A stretch of 64,000 nt of DNA from an uncultured Flavobacteriaceae bacterium. GTDB lineage: Bacteria > Bacteroidota > Bacteroidia > Flavobacteriales > Flavobacteriaceae. The position numbers were made by a program, and so were the translations under genes. Below are positions 17,397-27,595 of the stretch, one piece after another (the first letter of the stretch is position 1; the number at the start of each line of letters is the position of its first letter). The notes beneath the pieces are model-generated. The model was not told the origin of the DNA, did no database searches, and saw nothing but the letters and a program-made list of their open reading frames with translations. Location: the NCBI GenBank assembly GCA_905182295.1, contig CAJJAZ010000006.1, positions 124,001 through 188,000 on the forward strand, written 5' to 3'.

Positions 17397-18182
17397 ATGT
17401 TTGAAATATTTTTAAGCCCAGACGCTTGGGTCGCGCTACTAACCCTTACTTTTTTAGAAATTGTTTTAGGGATTGACAATATTATTTTTATTTCCATAGC
17501 TGCAGGAAAACTTGCAGAGGGAGATAGAAAGAAAGCGACAAACATTGGCTTGGTACTTGCCATGGCGCTTAGAATCCTTTTGCTGCTTGGAATTTCTCTT
17601 TTAACTGCTTTAAACGAGCCATTGTTTCATTTTGACACCAAATGGATACAAGGAAGTATTAGCGGACAAGCGATCATATTATTTCTTGGAGGCTTATTCC
17701 TTCTCTACAAGAGTACCAAGGAAATACATGAGAAAATTGAAGACAAGACACATGATGCCAATCAGGTGGCCTCAAATCAAACCAAATCTTTAAGAGCAGC
17801 TATTGTTCAAATTACAGTCATTAATATTGTCTTTTCTTTTGACTCTATACTCACCGCTATTGGAATGACCAATGGGATTTCAAGCAATCCAAATGATGCA
17901 TTGGTGATTATGATCATAGCTGTCGTAATATCTGTGCTGATCATGATGTTGTTTGCCAAACCAGTAGGAGATTTTGTCAACAAAAACCCAACCATACAAA
18001 TATTAGGACTCTCCTTCCTAATTTTAATTGGATTTATGCTCACCACAGAAGCGGCGCATTTATCCCATTTAATCGTTTTTGGACAAAGCATAGGAAATAT
18101 TCCCAAAGGATACCTCTATTTCTCCATAGCTTTTTCACTCATGGTAGAGTTCTTGAATATGACTATTCGAAAGAAAAATTAA
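17397..18182 (+). CDS. TerC-family integral membrane protein
   Basis: 261 aa with about seven membrane segments. The two conserved acidic motifs are LEIVLGIDNIIFIS (residues 20-33) and VFSFDSILTAIGM (residues 145-157), which form the presumed metal pathway. TerC proteins export Mn2+ and help metallate secreted enzymes; the tellurium name is historical. A hydrophilic loop (residues 105-135) separates the halves. Its stop codon overlaps that of the convergent parC gene in a shared TTAA. Confidence 0.92.
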   Translation: MFEIFLSPDAWVALLTLTFLEIVLGIDNIIFISIAAGKLAEGDRKKATNIGLVLAMALRILLLLGISLLTALNEPLFHFDTKWIQGSISGQAIILFLGGLFLLYKSTKEIHEKIEDKTHDANQVASNQTKSLRAAIVQITVINIVFSFDSILTAIGMTNGISSNPNDALVIMIIAVVISVLIMMLFAKPVGDFVNKNPTIQILGLSFLILIGFMLTTEAAHLSHLIVFGQSIGNIPKGYLYFSIAFSLMVEFLNMTIRKKN

Positions 18183-20851
18183 AACAAGGTTGGCTGACTT
18201 CCTTCTTGTCCATCACTAGATTTATTTGGCGCAGTATTTTCAGATATTTCTTTAAGGTTTTCAGATACTTCCTTAAGGTTTTCCGATACCTCCTCAGGAT
18301 CTTCTACAACGATGTCTACGGCTTCAATGGCTTCTTCAAGCTCATATGGTAGTGGGTCCAGCGCTGCTGAATTTTTAATTTTATCTGTACTCAGCTGATT
18401 TCCTTGCGCTTTAATTCCTTTAGGAACAATGAATTCTTCCATATTTATCCTTGCAGCAGGTTTGGCTTCTTTTCCCCTAGGCTTATTGAATTCTATTTCA
18501 AAAACAGGCCTCCAATCAGTAGAAACTATCTCCAAATAGGAATTTTCGTGTTCTGTAATAAATAAATCTTCCCTGTTAGATTGCTCAATTAAGAATCGCT
18601 TACCAAAGTATTTGTCCTTTTCTCCGTCAAAATAGATAGCCGAAATTGGTTTCAAAGGCACCCATTTTTCCAAAACAATCATATCCTCATCAAAGTGAAT
18701 TGATAGGTCGGGTGTCATAGTTTTTGCTATCCCTTTCTGTGTGATGACCAATAGCAAATCGTCTCCTTTAAATGCACCAAGTAAATTACCTCTTCCATCT
18801 ACATTAAGGCGTTGAACAACCTCATCGAACCATATATTTCTAGGCTTAAGCGTAGAGACCCCTTTCTCCTTAAGTTCTATACGCTTTACCGCATATTTAG
18901 ACACAAGATTTCCTTTTGAGTTTCTACCTTTGATTAACACATCCGAAAAGTCTATGTCCCATTTTAATTTCTTTATGCTGCCTACCTGTCTCAATAAAAC
19001 CGTAATGACCTCTGCCTCTCCGTTTGGATTGGCACTAAAGTAAAGCACCTCAGAGCCAGAATTACCATTTGTTAGGTCATAGGCCCTATCTCTTGTAACA
19101 CCAGTTATATTAAATCTCTTAATGTAACTGGGTCCGTTTTTACCGTCCTTATAGACTAAATTATAGGTAGTGCGTTTGTCTTTTTTCTTAAACACGGCTA
19201 CATGAAGGATGTTTTTAGCTACAAATGTCTTGGTATCTACTTTTGTAATCATGACATTACCGTCTGCTGTAAAAACAATCACGTCGTCAATATCACTGCA
19301 ATCAGTCACATACTCTTCCTTTTTCAATGAAGTCCCTACAAAGCCCTCTGCCCTATTGACATAGAGCTTGGTGTTTCTCATCACTACTTTGGTCGCTTCT
19401 ATGTCGTCAAATATCCTGATCTCAGAAAGGCGTTCCCTACCTTTTCCAAAGGTTTCTTTAAGGTTTTTAAAGTAGTCAATGGCAAAGTCTATCAAATGAG
19501 CCAAATGATGCTTTATTTGGGCCATTTTATCTTCTAAACTACTGATGTATTGCTGCGCCTTATCAATATCGAACTTAGAAATTCTTTTGATTCGAATTTC
19601 TGTTAAACGGGCAATATCTTCTGTTGTAATAGGTCTTTTTAGGTGGGCTATATGGGGCTTTAATCCTTTGTCAATAGCGCTAATAACACCTTCCCAAGTT
19701 TCCTCTTCTTCAATATCTCGATAGATTCTATTCTCAATAAAAATACGCTCCAAAGAAGAAAAGTGCCACTGCGCTTCCAGTTCTTCTAATTGTATTTCTA
19801 ATTCAGACTTTAACAAAGCCACCGTACGCTCCGTAGAACGTCTTAACATATCACTCACACCAATAAACAGGGGCTTGTTGTCTTCAATAATACACCCTAA
19901 AGGAGATATAGAAGACTCACAGGCTGTAAATGCGTAAAGTGCGTCTATAGTTTTATCTGGAGAAATACCCACTGGAAGATGGATTAAAATCTCTACCTGA
20001 GCCGCTGTATTATCCTCAATTTTCTTGACTTTTAATTTCCCTTTCTCATTGGCTTTCAAAATAGAGTCAATTAAAGAAGAGGTATTTGTTCCAAAAGGAA
20101 TCTCTGTAATGACTAAAGTATTTTTGTCATATTGACCAATCTTTGCCCGTACCCTGATCTTTCCGCCCCTTAATCCTTCATTGTATTGACTTACATCAAT
20201 CACTCCTGCAGTAGGAAAATCAGGAAATATATTAAATTTCTGGCCTTTGAGCTGCTTTATAGAAGCATCTATTAACTCATTAAAATTATGAGGTAAAATC
20301 TTTGTAGACAATCCCACTGCAATTCCCTCTCCTCCTTGAGCGAGTAGTAATGGAAATTTCACAGGTAAATTTATAGGCTCTTTTCTTCTTCCGTCATAAG
20401 AGCTTTGCCATTCTGTTATTTTTGGACTAAATACTACGGCTAAAGCAAACTTAGAGAGTCTAGCCTCTATATATCTCGAAGCAGCAGCACTATCTCCTGT
20501 CAATATATTTCCCCAGTTACCCTGTGTGTCTATGAGCAGGTCTTTTTGACCTATTTGAACCATAGCGTCTGCAATACTAGCATCTCCATGGGGGTGGTAC
20601 TGCATACTATGTCCCACTACATTGGCCACTTTATTGTAACGACCGTCATCCAATTCCTTAAGCGCATGCATAATTCTTCTTTGCACCGGTTTAAAACCGT
20701 CTTCAATTGCCGGAACTGCTCGCTCTAATATCACATAGGATGCATAGTCTAAAAACCAATCTTTATACATGCCAGAAACCTTTGTTAAGGTCTCTTCTGT
20801 ATTTAGTGACTCCTGAGAATCAGGAAAATTTTCTTGCTCAAATTCTTCCAT
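18179..20851 (-). CDS. parC: DNA topoisomerase IV subunit A
   Basis: 890 aa. The breakage-reunion domain has the catalytic Tyr in AAASRYIEARLSKFA near residue 128 and begins with YASYVILERAVPAIEDGFKPVQRRI. A coiled-coil segment follows (residues 430-470), then a partly degenerate beta-pinwheel C-terminal region and an acidic tail with three heptapeptide repeats (EEVSENL type). The adjacent type IIA B subunit identifies the pair as topoisomerase IV rather than gyrase; the lack of a clear GyrA-box fits this. The gene starts 3 bp after parE. Confidence 0.93.
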   Translation of the reverse strand: MEEFEQENFPDSQESLNTEETLTKVSGMYKDWFLDYASYVILERAVPAIEDGFKPVQRRIMHALKELDDGRYNKVANVVGHSMQYHPHGDASIADAMVQIGQKDLLIDTQGNWGNILTGDSAAASRYIEARLSKFALAVVFSPKITEWQSSYDGRRKEPINLPVKFPLLLAQGGEGIAVGLSTKILPHNFNELIDASIKQLKGQKFNIFPDFPTAGVIDVSQYNEGLRGGKIRVRAKIGQYDKNTLVITEIPFGTNTSSLIDSILKANEKGKLKVKKIEDNTAAQVEILIHLPVGISPDKTIDALYAFTACESSISPLGCIIEDNKPLFIGVSDMLRRSTERTVALLKSELEIQLEELEAQWHFSSLERIFIENRIYRDIEEEETWEGVISAIDKGLKPHIAHLKRPITTEDIARLTEIRIKRISKFDIDKAQQYISSLEDKMAQIKHHLAHLIDFAIDYFKNLKETFGKGRERLSEIRIFDDIEATKVVMRNTKLYVNRAEGFVGTSLKKEEYVTDCSDIDDVIVFTADGNVMITKVDTKTFVAKNILHVAVFKKKDKRTTYNLVYKDGKNGPSYIKRFNITGVTRDRAYDLTNGNSGSEVLYFSANPNGEAEVITVLLRQVGSIKKLKWDIDFSDVLIKGRNSKGNLVSKYAVKRIELKEKGVSTLKPRNIWFDEVVQRLNVDGRGNLLGAFKGDDLLLVITQKGIAKTMTPDLSIHFDEDMIVLEKWVPLKPISAIYFDGEKDKYFGKRFLIEQSNREDLFITEHENSYLEIVSTDWRPVFEIEFNKPRGKEAKPAARINMEEFIVPKGIKAQGNQLSTDKIKNSAALDPLPYELEEAIEAVDIVVEDPEEVSENLKEVSENLKEISENTAPNKSSDGQEGSQPTLF
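18237..18299 (-). repeat. Three tandem 21-bp repeats in the parC tail
   Basis: Three head-to-tail 21-bp units in the parC 3' end encode a degenerate heptad of the form SEN-LKE-V/I. The two units nearer the stop differ at only a few bases; the upstream unit is more diverged. They lie in an acidic, probably disordered tail. Confidence 0.8.
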
Positions 20852-20854
20852 AAA

Positions 20855-22726
20855 TTATTCGCTTATGGGTGCTGTTTCAGAGATAACATCCAGTTCTACC
20901 TTGAGGTTATTTATTATAAATTCTTGTCGCTTTGGGGTGTTTTTTCCCATATAAAACTCAAGGAGCTGGTCAATAGACATTTTCTTATCTAACATAACGG
21001 GTTCGAGCCTAATGTCTTGACCTATAAAATGCTTAAACTCATCCGGAGAAATCTCTCCTAATCCTTTAAATCTTGTAATTTCAGGTTTAGCACCTACCTT
21101 TATCATAGCAGCTTCTTTTTCCTCTGGAGTATAACAATAATAAGTATCTTTTTTATTTCTAACTCTAAATAGTGGTGTTTGAAGAATGTAGAGGTGATTG
21201 TCTTTAATAAGCTCAGGGAAAAATTGTAAAAAGAAGGTGATTAACAACAACCTAATGTGCATTCCATCTACATCTGCATCTGTTGCAATAACAATATTGT
21301 TATAGCGCAAATCTTCCATGGAGTCTTCAATGTTTAGGGCCGCTTGCAGTAAGTTAAACTCTTCGTTTTCATACACAATCTTCTTGCTCATCCCATAGGA
21401 ATTGAGTGGTTTTCCCCTTAGACTAAATACCGCTTGAGTATTCACATCCCTGGACTTCGTTATAGATCCAGAGGCAGAATCTCCCTCTGTAATAAAAAGG
21501 GTACTCTCCAAACAACGGTCGTGTTTTGTGTCTGGTAAATGTACCCTGCAATCTCTCAGTTTCTTATTGTGCAGATTGCTCTTTTTGGCACGGTCTCTCG
21601 CTAACTTTCTGATCCCAGAAAGTTCTTTTCGCTCTCTTTCTGCTTGAACGATCTTTCTTTGTAATGCCGCTGCAGTCTGAGGGTTTTTATGTAAAAAATT
21701 ATCTAAGTATTGGCCAATAAAATCATTGATGTAGGTTCTTACGGTAGGCATTTCTCCTCCCATATCAGTAGAACCGAGTTTGGTCTTTGTTTGACTCTCA
21801 AAAATTGGCTCCATGACCTTAATGGAAATGGCAGAAATAATTGATTTTCTAATATCTGCTGCCTCGTAGTTCTTTCCGTAAAAATCTTTAATGGTACGGG
21901 CAATGGCCTCTCTAAAAGCAGTCTGGTGGGTACCTCCCTGAGTGGTGTGCTGACCATTCACAAAAGAGTGGTATTCTTCGCTATACTGTGTTTTACTATG
22001 GGTAATAGCTACTTCAATATCTGGGCCTTTAAGGTGAATGATTGGATACAGCATATCTTCTGCTGCATTATTGTCTTCCAGAAGGTCCTTTAAACCATTT
22101 TCAGAAAAATATTTTTCCCCATTAAAAACGATCGTCAGTCCAGGATTGAGGTATACATAATTTTTAAGCATGCTAATCACATACTCAGCCCTGTATTTAT
22201 AATTTTTAAATATGGCCGCATCTGGAATGAAACGAACTTTTGTTCCTTTTCGTTTTGAGGTGTCCAAAGGACCTTCTTCTGAAATTAAATTCCCTGCCTC
22301 AAAGGTGGCGGTCTTTAATAAATTGTCCCTACTTGAGGAAACTTCAAACATAGAAGAGAGTGCGTTCACCGCTTTTGTTCCTACCCCGTTGAGTCCAACA
22401 GATTTTTTAAATGCCCTACTGTCATATTTACCTCCAGTATTCATTTTAGAAACCACATCTACCACTTTTCCAAGTGGAATACCCCTTCCGTAATCCCTCA
22501 CGGTAACTTCTATATCTTTTATGAAAATCTCAATGGTTTTACCAGCCCCCATGACAAACTCATCAATACAGTTGTCTATAACCTCTTTTAAAAGGATGTA
22601 AATACCGTCGTCTGCAGAGGAGCCATCTCCCAACTTACCTATATACATACCAGGACGCATACGTATATGCTCCTTCCAGTCTAAAGAACGAATATTGTCT
22701 TCTGTATATTGTGTTTGTTGCTCCAT
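20855..22726 (-). CDS. parE: DNA topoisomerase IV subunit B
   Basis: 623 aa GHKL-ATPase subunit of the decatenase. The Bergerat fold shows [27 protein letters not shown] and [17 protein letters not shown]; the transducer Lys region QTKTKLGS and the TOPRIM motifs ([21 protein letters not shown]) follow. GyrB-type proteins of the phylum are usually longer, so the length favours ParE. First gene of parE-parC. Confidence 0.95.
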   Translation of the reverse strand: MEQQTQYTEDNIRSLDWKEHIRMRPGMYIGKLGDGSSADDGIYILLKEVIDNCIDEFVMGAGKTIEIFIKDIEVTVRDYGRGIPLGKVVDVVSKMNTGGKYDSRAFKKSVGLNGVGTKAVNALSSMFEVSSSRDNLLKTATFEAGNLISEEGPLDTSKRKGTKVRFIPDAAIFKNYKYRAEYVISMLKNYVYLNPGLTIVFNGEKYFSENGLKDLLEDNNAAEDMLYPIIHLKGPDIEVAITHSKTQYSEEYHSFVNGQHTTQGGTHQTAFREAIARTIKDFYGKNYEAADIRKSIISAISIKVMEPIFESQTKTKLGSTDMGGEMPTVRTYINDFIGQYLDNFLHKNPQTAAALQRKIVQAERERKELSGIRKLARDRAKKSNLHNKKLRDCRVHLPDTKHDRCLESTLFITEGDSASGSITKSRDVNTQAVFSLRGKPLNSYGMSKKIVYENEEFNLLQAALNIEDSMEDLRYNNIVIATDADVDGMHIRLLLITFFLQFFPELIKDNHLYILQTPLFRVRNKKDTYYCYTPEEKEAAMIKVGAKPEITRFKGLGEISPDEFKHFIGQDIRLEPVMLDKKMSIDQLLEFYMGKNTPKRQEFIINNLKVELDVISETAPISE

Positions 22727-22777
22727 GATTTATAGCAATAGGATAGGGAGCTAATATAGTGAGGTCTTCAAAAAAAT

Positions 22778-22822
22778 AAAACCCAATCAGGTTAAAGTAA
22801 TTAACAATAATGATTGGGTTTT
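22778..22822 (-). terminator. Rho-independent terminator after ychF
   Basis: A 12-bp inverted repeat (AAAACCCAATCA / TGATTGGGTTTT) with a 21-nt loop is followed on the minus strand by TATTTTTTT. It separates ychF from parE. Confidence 0.75.
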
Positions 22823-22844
22823 TGTTGATAGGTACTGAAGTATA

Positions 22845-23939
22845 CTACACATTAAATCTAAAATGCATGACATCTCCATCTTGCACAATATATTCTTTGC
22901 CTTCTACACGCATTTTTCCAGCTTCTTTTACTTTGGCCTCACTGCCATAGGATTCATAATCTGCATAAGAAATAACTTCTGCCCTAATGAAACCTTTTTC
23001 AAAATCTGTGTGAATTACACCAGCAGCTTGAGGTGCAGAGGCTCCAATAGGAATGGTCCAAGCCCTAACTTCCTTAACGCCTGCAGTAAAATAAGTCTCT
23101 AAATTTAATAAACTATAGGCGCCTCTGATGAGTTTTGCAGATCCTGGCTCATCTAAGCCCATATCTTCCAAAAACATTTGTCGCTCTTCGTAGCTTTCTA
23201 ATTCTGTAATATCTGCCTCTGTTCCAACCGCTAAAAAAATCACTTCTGCCTGTTCATCTGCAACAGCTTCTTTAACTTTGGTTACATATTCATTTCCACT
23301 AACAGCAGCGCCTTCAGAGACATTACACACATACATGACTGGCTTGTCTGTAATAAATTGCAGCGGCTTTACAAAAGCTTCCCTATCTTCTTTAGAAAAT
23401 TCAATCGCTCTAATAGACTTACCTGCCTCTAAGCCTTGTTTAAGCGCTAATAAAACAGCCTCCTCTTTCTGGGCTTCTTTATTGCCTGTCTTGGCTGCGC
23501 GTTTTACTTTTTCTAATTTTTTATCGACTGTTTCCAGATCTTTGAGCTGCAATTCCATGTCTATGGTTTCTTTATCTCTAATCGGGTTTACATTGCCGTC
23601 TACGTGAACAATATTGTCGTCGTCAAAACAACGTAGCACATGTAAAAGGGCGTCTGTTTCTCTAATGTTTCCAAGAAATTGATTTCCCAAGCCTTCTCCT
23701 TTGCTCGCTCCTTTAACCAGACCAGCAATATCTACTATTTCAACAGTCGCTGGAACAACGCGCTCTGGATCTACCAAAGATTCTAATTTTTCTAGTCTTG
23801 GATCTGGTACATTCACCACCCCTATATTGGGTTCAATAGTACAAAAAGGAAAATTGGCACTCTGCGCTTTAGCGTTTGAGAGACAATTAAAAAGGGTAGA
23901 TTTTCCTACATTAGGAAGGCCAACAATACCTGCTTTCAT
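22845..23939 (-). CDS. ychF: Redox-regulated ATPase YchF (OLA1 family)
   Basis: 364 aa Obg-related P-loop protein that hydrolyses ATP and binds ribosomes; implicated in the oxidative-stress response. G1 is GLPNVGKSTLFN (residues 6-17), G3 is DIAGLVKGAS, and the G4 position NVSE replaces NKxD, the hallmark of ATP rather than GTP preference. A helical insertion (residues 120-190) and a C-terminal TGS domain (LETYFTAGVKEVRAWTI onward) complete the family layout. Confidence 0.97.
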   Translation of the reverse strand: MKAGIVGLPNVGKSTLFNCLSNAKAQSANFPFCTIEPNIGVVNVPDPRLEKLESLVDPERVVPATVEIVDIAGLVKGASKGEGLGNQFLGNIRETDALLHVLRCFDDDNIVHVDGNVNPIRDKETIDMELQLKDLETVDKKLEKVKRAAKTGNKEAQKEEAVLLALKQGLEAGKSIRAIEFSKEDREAFVKPLQFITDKPVMYVCNVSEGAAVSGNEYVTKVKEAVADEQAEVIFLAVGTEADITELESYEERQMFLEDMGLDEPGSAKLIRGAYSLLNLETYFTAGVKEVRAWTIPIGASAPQAAGVIHTDFEKGFIRAEVISYADYESYGSEAKVKEAGKMRVEGKEYIVQDGDVMHFRFNV

Positions 23940-23961
23940 ATGCTTGGGTTTTAATTGGTGG

Positions 23962-23969
23962 CAAATATA
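23962..23969 (-). promoter_or_regulatory. -7 element of ychF
   Basis: TATATTTG on the minus strand, ending 22 nt before the ATG. Confidence 0.6.
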
Positions 23970-24022
23970 AGACTAAGCTTTTAAAAAAAGCCTATAAAAA
24001 AAGGGAAGTAAAATAAGAATGC

Positions 24023-24382
<360 letters not shown>

Positions 24383-24405
24383 TTAAGTTAATCAGGTGTA
24401 TTGAT

Positions 24406-24413
24406 TACTTTTG
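24406..24413 (+). promoter_or_regulatory. -7 element of the LuxC-like reductase gene
   Basis: TACTTTTG on the plus strand, 38 nt before the ATG, with a -33-like TTTA at 24382-24385 and a 20-nt spacer. It faces the ferredoxin promoter. Confidence 0.6.
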
Positions 24414-24415
24414 CA

Positions 24416-24447
24416 CAAAGGTAAAACCTAAAAACCGCTCAAACAAA
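24416..24447 (-). promoter_or_regulatory. Promoter of the ferredoxin gene
   Basis: On the minus strand, -33 TTTG (24444-24447), a 20-nt spacer and -7 TACCTTTG (24416-24423), ending 42 nt before the ferredoxin ATG. This is a full match to the Bacteroidota consensus. Confidence 0.75.
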
Positions 24448-24451
24448 TATT

Positions 24452-25498
24452 ATGCCCACATATCAAGATAGATTTAATGCTGTTGTTGCTTTTGGAAAAA
24501 CACTCCAAGATTTGGTCCAGGCTAAAGAGGAAAACAAGCACGATGTACCCTATTTTGAACAGTGGGAAAAACTCATTGCTCTAGCGGGTCATAAAAATGG
24601 ATGGTTCACGGAGGAAAATATTTGGTTTGCCACAGCACAGTGGGCCAATGAATTGACTGTTGAAAACCTTCAAAACTGGTTAGCCTCCTATCCCACCCCC
24701 ACAAAAAAACCCATTGTGCTTTTAATTATGGCGGGCAATATTCCGTTGGTTGGGTTTCATGACTTTCTAACGGCCTATTTGGCCGATGCCAAAATTCTAA
24801 TAAAATTAGCCTCAAATGACCAGATATTACTCCCATGGATTTTGAATTTCTTGCAGGAGCAAACCCAAGAAGACTCAGATCATGTCAAAGTATTGGAGAA
24901 AATCAATGCCTCTTATGACGCTTTAATTGCTACAGGTAGTGACAATACCGCCAGATATTTTGAGTATTATTTTGGACACAAACCTAATATCATTAGAAAA
25001 AATAGAAATTCCGTTGCCGTAATTACTGGAAAAGAAAGTCCTGAAGTGCTTCAAAAACTCGGTGAAGATGTCTTTAGGTATTTTGGATTAGGTTGTAGGT
25101 CTGTTTCTAAAATATATGTGCCTGAAGGATATGATTTTGACCTACTATTCAAAGCCCTTTACGGGTATAAGGACCTTATTGAGTACGAAAAATACAGCAA
25201 TAATTACGATTATAACAAGGCGGTATATTTAATGAGTTTATTTAAAATACTAGACAATGGTTTTTTAATAATTAAAGAAGACTCCGGCCTCACCTCTCCT
25301 ATTGGATCACTTCATTTTGAATATTACACCTCCCTTGAAACATTGGAAAAGGAGCTGGGGGCCAAATCTGATTTGCTTCAATGTATTGTTGGGCCCTCTG
25401 GATTCCTAAATAGTATTGCATTTGGAGAAACCCAAAACCCAAGCCTGACGGATTATGCAGATGGAGTAGACACTATGGATTTTATTTTATCCTTATAA
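24452..25498 (+). CDS. LuxC-like acyl-CoA reductase
   Basis: 348 aa protein of the aldehyde-dehydrogenase-like LuxC family, which reduces activated fatty acyl groups with NADPH. The putative nucleophilic Cys is in GLGCRSVSKIYVP near residue 208; the cofactor region includes MAGNIPLVGFHD and ATGSDNTARYFEYYF. It is shorter than true LuxC (about 480 aa), as is usual for the Bacteroidota form, whose real substrate is not known. It lies upstream of serC on the same strand. Confidence 0.85.
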   Translation: MPTYQDRFNAVVAFGKTLQDLVQAKEENKHDVPYFEQWEKLIALAGHKNGWFTEENIWFATAQWANELTVENLQNWLASYPTPTKKPIVLLIMAGNIPLVGFHDFLTAYLADAKILIKLASNDQILLPWILNFLQEQTQEDSDHVKVLEKINASYDALIATGSDNTARYFEYYFGHKPNIIRKNRNSVAVITGKESPEVLQKLGEDVFRYFGLGCRSVSKIYVPEGYDFDLLFKALYGYKDLIEYEKYSNNYDYNKAVYLMSLFKILDNGFLIIKEDSGLTSPIGSLHFEYYTSLETLEKELGAKSDLLQCIVGPSGFLNSIAFGETQNPSLTDYADGVDTMDFILSL

Positions 25499-25573
25499 AA
25501 TTCTCTTAAAGCGCTCACTTTTTAGATTAAATATAAGACCTTTGTTAGCTGAATTTCGACTAAAGAAACTTTG

Positions 25574-26638
25574 ATGAAAAAACATAATTTTAGTGCTGGA
25601 CCCTGCATACTTCCTAAAGAAGTATTGGATAAAGCGGCTCAAGCAGTAGTTAATTTTAACGATTCTGGGCTCTCCTTAATAGAGATCTCTCACCGATCAA
25701 AGGATTTTGTGGGGGTAATGGATCAGGCACAAGAATTGGCTTTATCACTTTTAAATTTAGAGGACAAGGGCTACAAAGCCCTATTTCTTCATGGTGGCGC
25801 TAGTTTGGAATTTTTAATGGTAGCTTATAACTTATTAGAAACCAAAGCCGCTTATGTAAACACGGGGACTTGGAGTGATAAAGCCATTAAAGAAGCTAAA
25901 GCTTTTGGTGAAGTGATCGAGGTATGTTCTTCAAAATCAGAGGAATACAAGTATATTCCAAAAAATATTGAAGTACCTACAGACGTAGATTATTTACACC
26001 TCACCTCCAATAACACCATCTACGGAACACAATTTCAACAGTTTCCAAAAGTGAGTGTCCCTATGGTTTGTGACATGAGTTCAGACATATTTTCAAGGAC
26101 TATGGATTTTTCTGCCTTTGACCTAATATATGCGGGAGCACAAAAAAATATGGGCCCTGCGGGAACTACACTTGTGGTGGTTAAAGAATCGATTCTTGGA
26201 AAAGTTTCTAGACATATTCCAGATATGTTAAACTACCAGACCCATATAGAAAAGGAAAGCATGTTTAATACACCCCCGGTTTTCCCTGTATATGTATCTA
26301 TGTTAACCATGTCTTGGCTTAAGGAACTTGGAGGAATTGCTGCAATTGAAAAAATTAATAGAAAAAAAGCCAGATTACTTTACTCTGAAATAGATCTAAA
26401 TCCCTTGTTTACAGGTTATGCAAACAAAGAAGACCGATCATATATGAATGCTACATTCACCCTTTCTGATCCTGCCTTAGAGACGCGTTTCAATGAAATG
26501 TGTGCTGCTGGCGGCATAAATGGCTTAAACGGTCATAGGTCTGTGGGGGGATATAGAGCGTCTATGTACAATGCGCTTTCACTTGAAAGTGTAGGTGTAC
26601 TGGTAGATATAATGAGTGATCTAGAAAGAAAAGCATAA
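25574..26638 (+). CDS. serC: Phosphoserine aminotransferase
   Basis: PLP enzyme of serine synthesis, 3-phosphohydroxypyruvate plus glutamate to O-phosphoserine; the same fold can serve in PLP synthesis. 354 aa from the ATG at 25574 (the ORF track begins at the preceding TTG). It starts with the family signature HNFSAGPCILP; the Schiff-base Lys is in YAGAQKNMGPAGTT near residue 191, and the C-terminus has GLNGHRSVGGYRASMYNA. It is followed 3 bp later by serA, so both steps are co-expressed. Confidence 0.97.
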   Translation: MKKHNFSAGPCILPKEVLDKAAQAVVNFNDSGLSLIEISHRSKDFVGVMDQAQELALSLLNLEDKGYKALFLHGGASLEFLMVAYNLLETKAAYVNTGTWSDKAIKEAKAFGEVIEVCSSKSEEYKYIPKNIEVPTDVDYLHLTSNNTIYGTQFQQFPKVSVPMVCDMSSDIFSRTMDFSAFDLIYAGAQKNMGPAGTTLVVVKESILGKVSRHIPDMLNYQTHIEKESMFNTPPVFPVYVSMLTMSWLKELGGIAAIEKINRKKARLLYSEIDLNPLFTGYANKEDRSYMNATFTLSDPALETRFNEMCAAGGINGLNGHRSVGGYRASMYNALSLESVGVLVDIMSDLERKA

Positions 26639-26641
26639 TAA

Positions 26642-27595
26642 ATGAAGATTTTAGCGAATGATGGTATTCATCTAAGTGGCATTAAACACTTAGAAGAAGC
26701 TGGTCACCAAGTAGATACCACTGCAGTATCTCAATCACAATTAGCCCATTACATTAATGAACAACATATTGAGGTAGTTTTAGTGCGATCTGCAACCGAG
26801 ATAAAAGAAGCTATCATTGACCAATGTCCAAGTATTAGAGTCATTGGAAGAGGTGGCGTTGGTATGGATAATATTGCTGTAGATTATGCTATCTCCAAGG
26901 GCATTAAAGTGATAAATACCCCAGATGCTTCTGCGAGAGCAGTGGCGGAATTAAGCTTCGCTCATTTGTTATCTGGTGCACGATTTTTGTATGACGCCAA
27001 TAGAAATATGCCCTTAGAAGGCGACACCCATTTTAAAGACCTGAAAAAATCTTATGCTACCGGTGTTGAATTAAAAGGAAAGACATTGGGGATTTTTGGG
27101 TTTGGTAATATTGGTCAAGAAACCGCTAAGATTGGACTTTCTATGGGTATGAATGTGCTCTTTTTTGATCCTGAAATAAAAAGTATCTCTCTTGAATTAG
27201 ACTTTTTTAATGGAAAAAAAGTATCCTTTCAACTAGAGGGGAGTAGCAGAGAAAGTGTCTTACAAGAATCCGATTTTATTTCCCTACACGTCCCCTCTCA
27301 AAGTGAATATTGTATAGATAGAAATGCATTTAGCCTATTAAAAAAAGGCGTCGGCATAATCAATACAGCGAGGGGAAATGCCTTGGATGAAGTAGCTCTT
27401 ATTGAGTTTTTAGACAATGGCACCGTGGCTTTTGCTGGATTAGACGTATTTGAGTCTGAACCAAAACCAGAAATAAAAATACTCATGCATCCAAATATTT
27501 CATTGACACCTCACATAGGCGCAGCTACTCTTGAAGCTCAGGAGAAAATAGGTCTTTCTTTAGCCAAAAAAATTATTTCTTTTGATCATGCATAA
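26642..27595 (+). CDS. serA: D-3-phosphoglycerate dehydrogenase
   Basis: First step of serine synthesis. The 317-aa short form has no ACT regulatory domain, so feedback inhibition by serine of the E. coli type is not expected. Residues marking the 2-hydroxyacid dehydrogenase family are RGGVGMDNI, the Rossmann GFGNIGQETAKIG (about residue 157), NTARGNALDEVAL with the catalytic Arg, and the terminal PHIGAATLEAQEK with the catalytic His. Directly downstream of serC; its 3' end overlaps the next small gene. Confidence 0.95.
   Translation: MKILANDGIHLSGIKHLEEAGHQVDTTAVSQSQLAHYINEQHIEVVLVRSATEIKEAIIDQCPSIRVIGRGGVGMDNIAVDYAISKGIKVINTPDASARAVAELSFAHLLSGARFLYDANRNMPLEGDTHFKDLKKSYATGVELKGKTLGIFGFGNIGQETAKIGLSMGMNVLFFDPEIKSISLELDFFNGKKVSFQLEGSSRESVLQESDFISLHVPSQSEYCIDRNAFSLLKKGVGIINTARGNALDEVALIEFLDNGTVAFAGLDVFESEPKPEIKILMHPNISLTPHIGAATLEAQEKIGLSLAKKIISFDHA

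Noticed and set aside
22212-22493. Plus-strand ORF opposite parE (93 aa)
   Set aside because: Shadow of the conserved GHKL domain; composition not protein-like.
18179-22726. Gyrase instead of topoisomerase IV
   Set aside because: The short B subunit (623 aa) and adjacent A subunit with a degenerate pinwheel fit parE-parC better than gyrB-gyrA.
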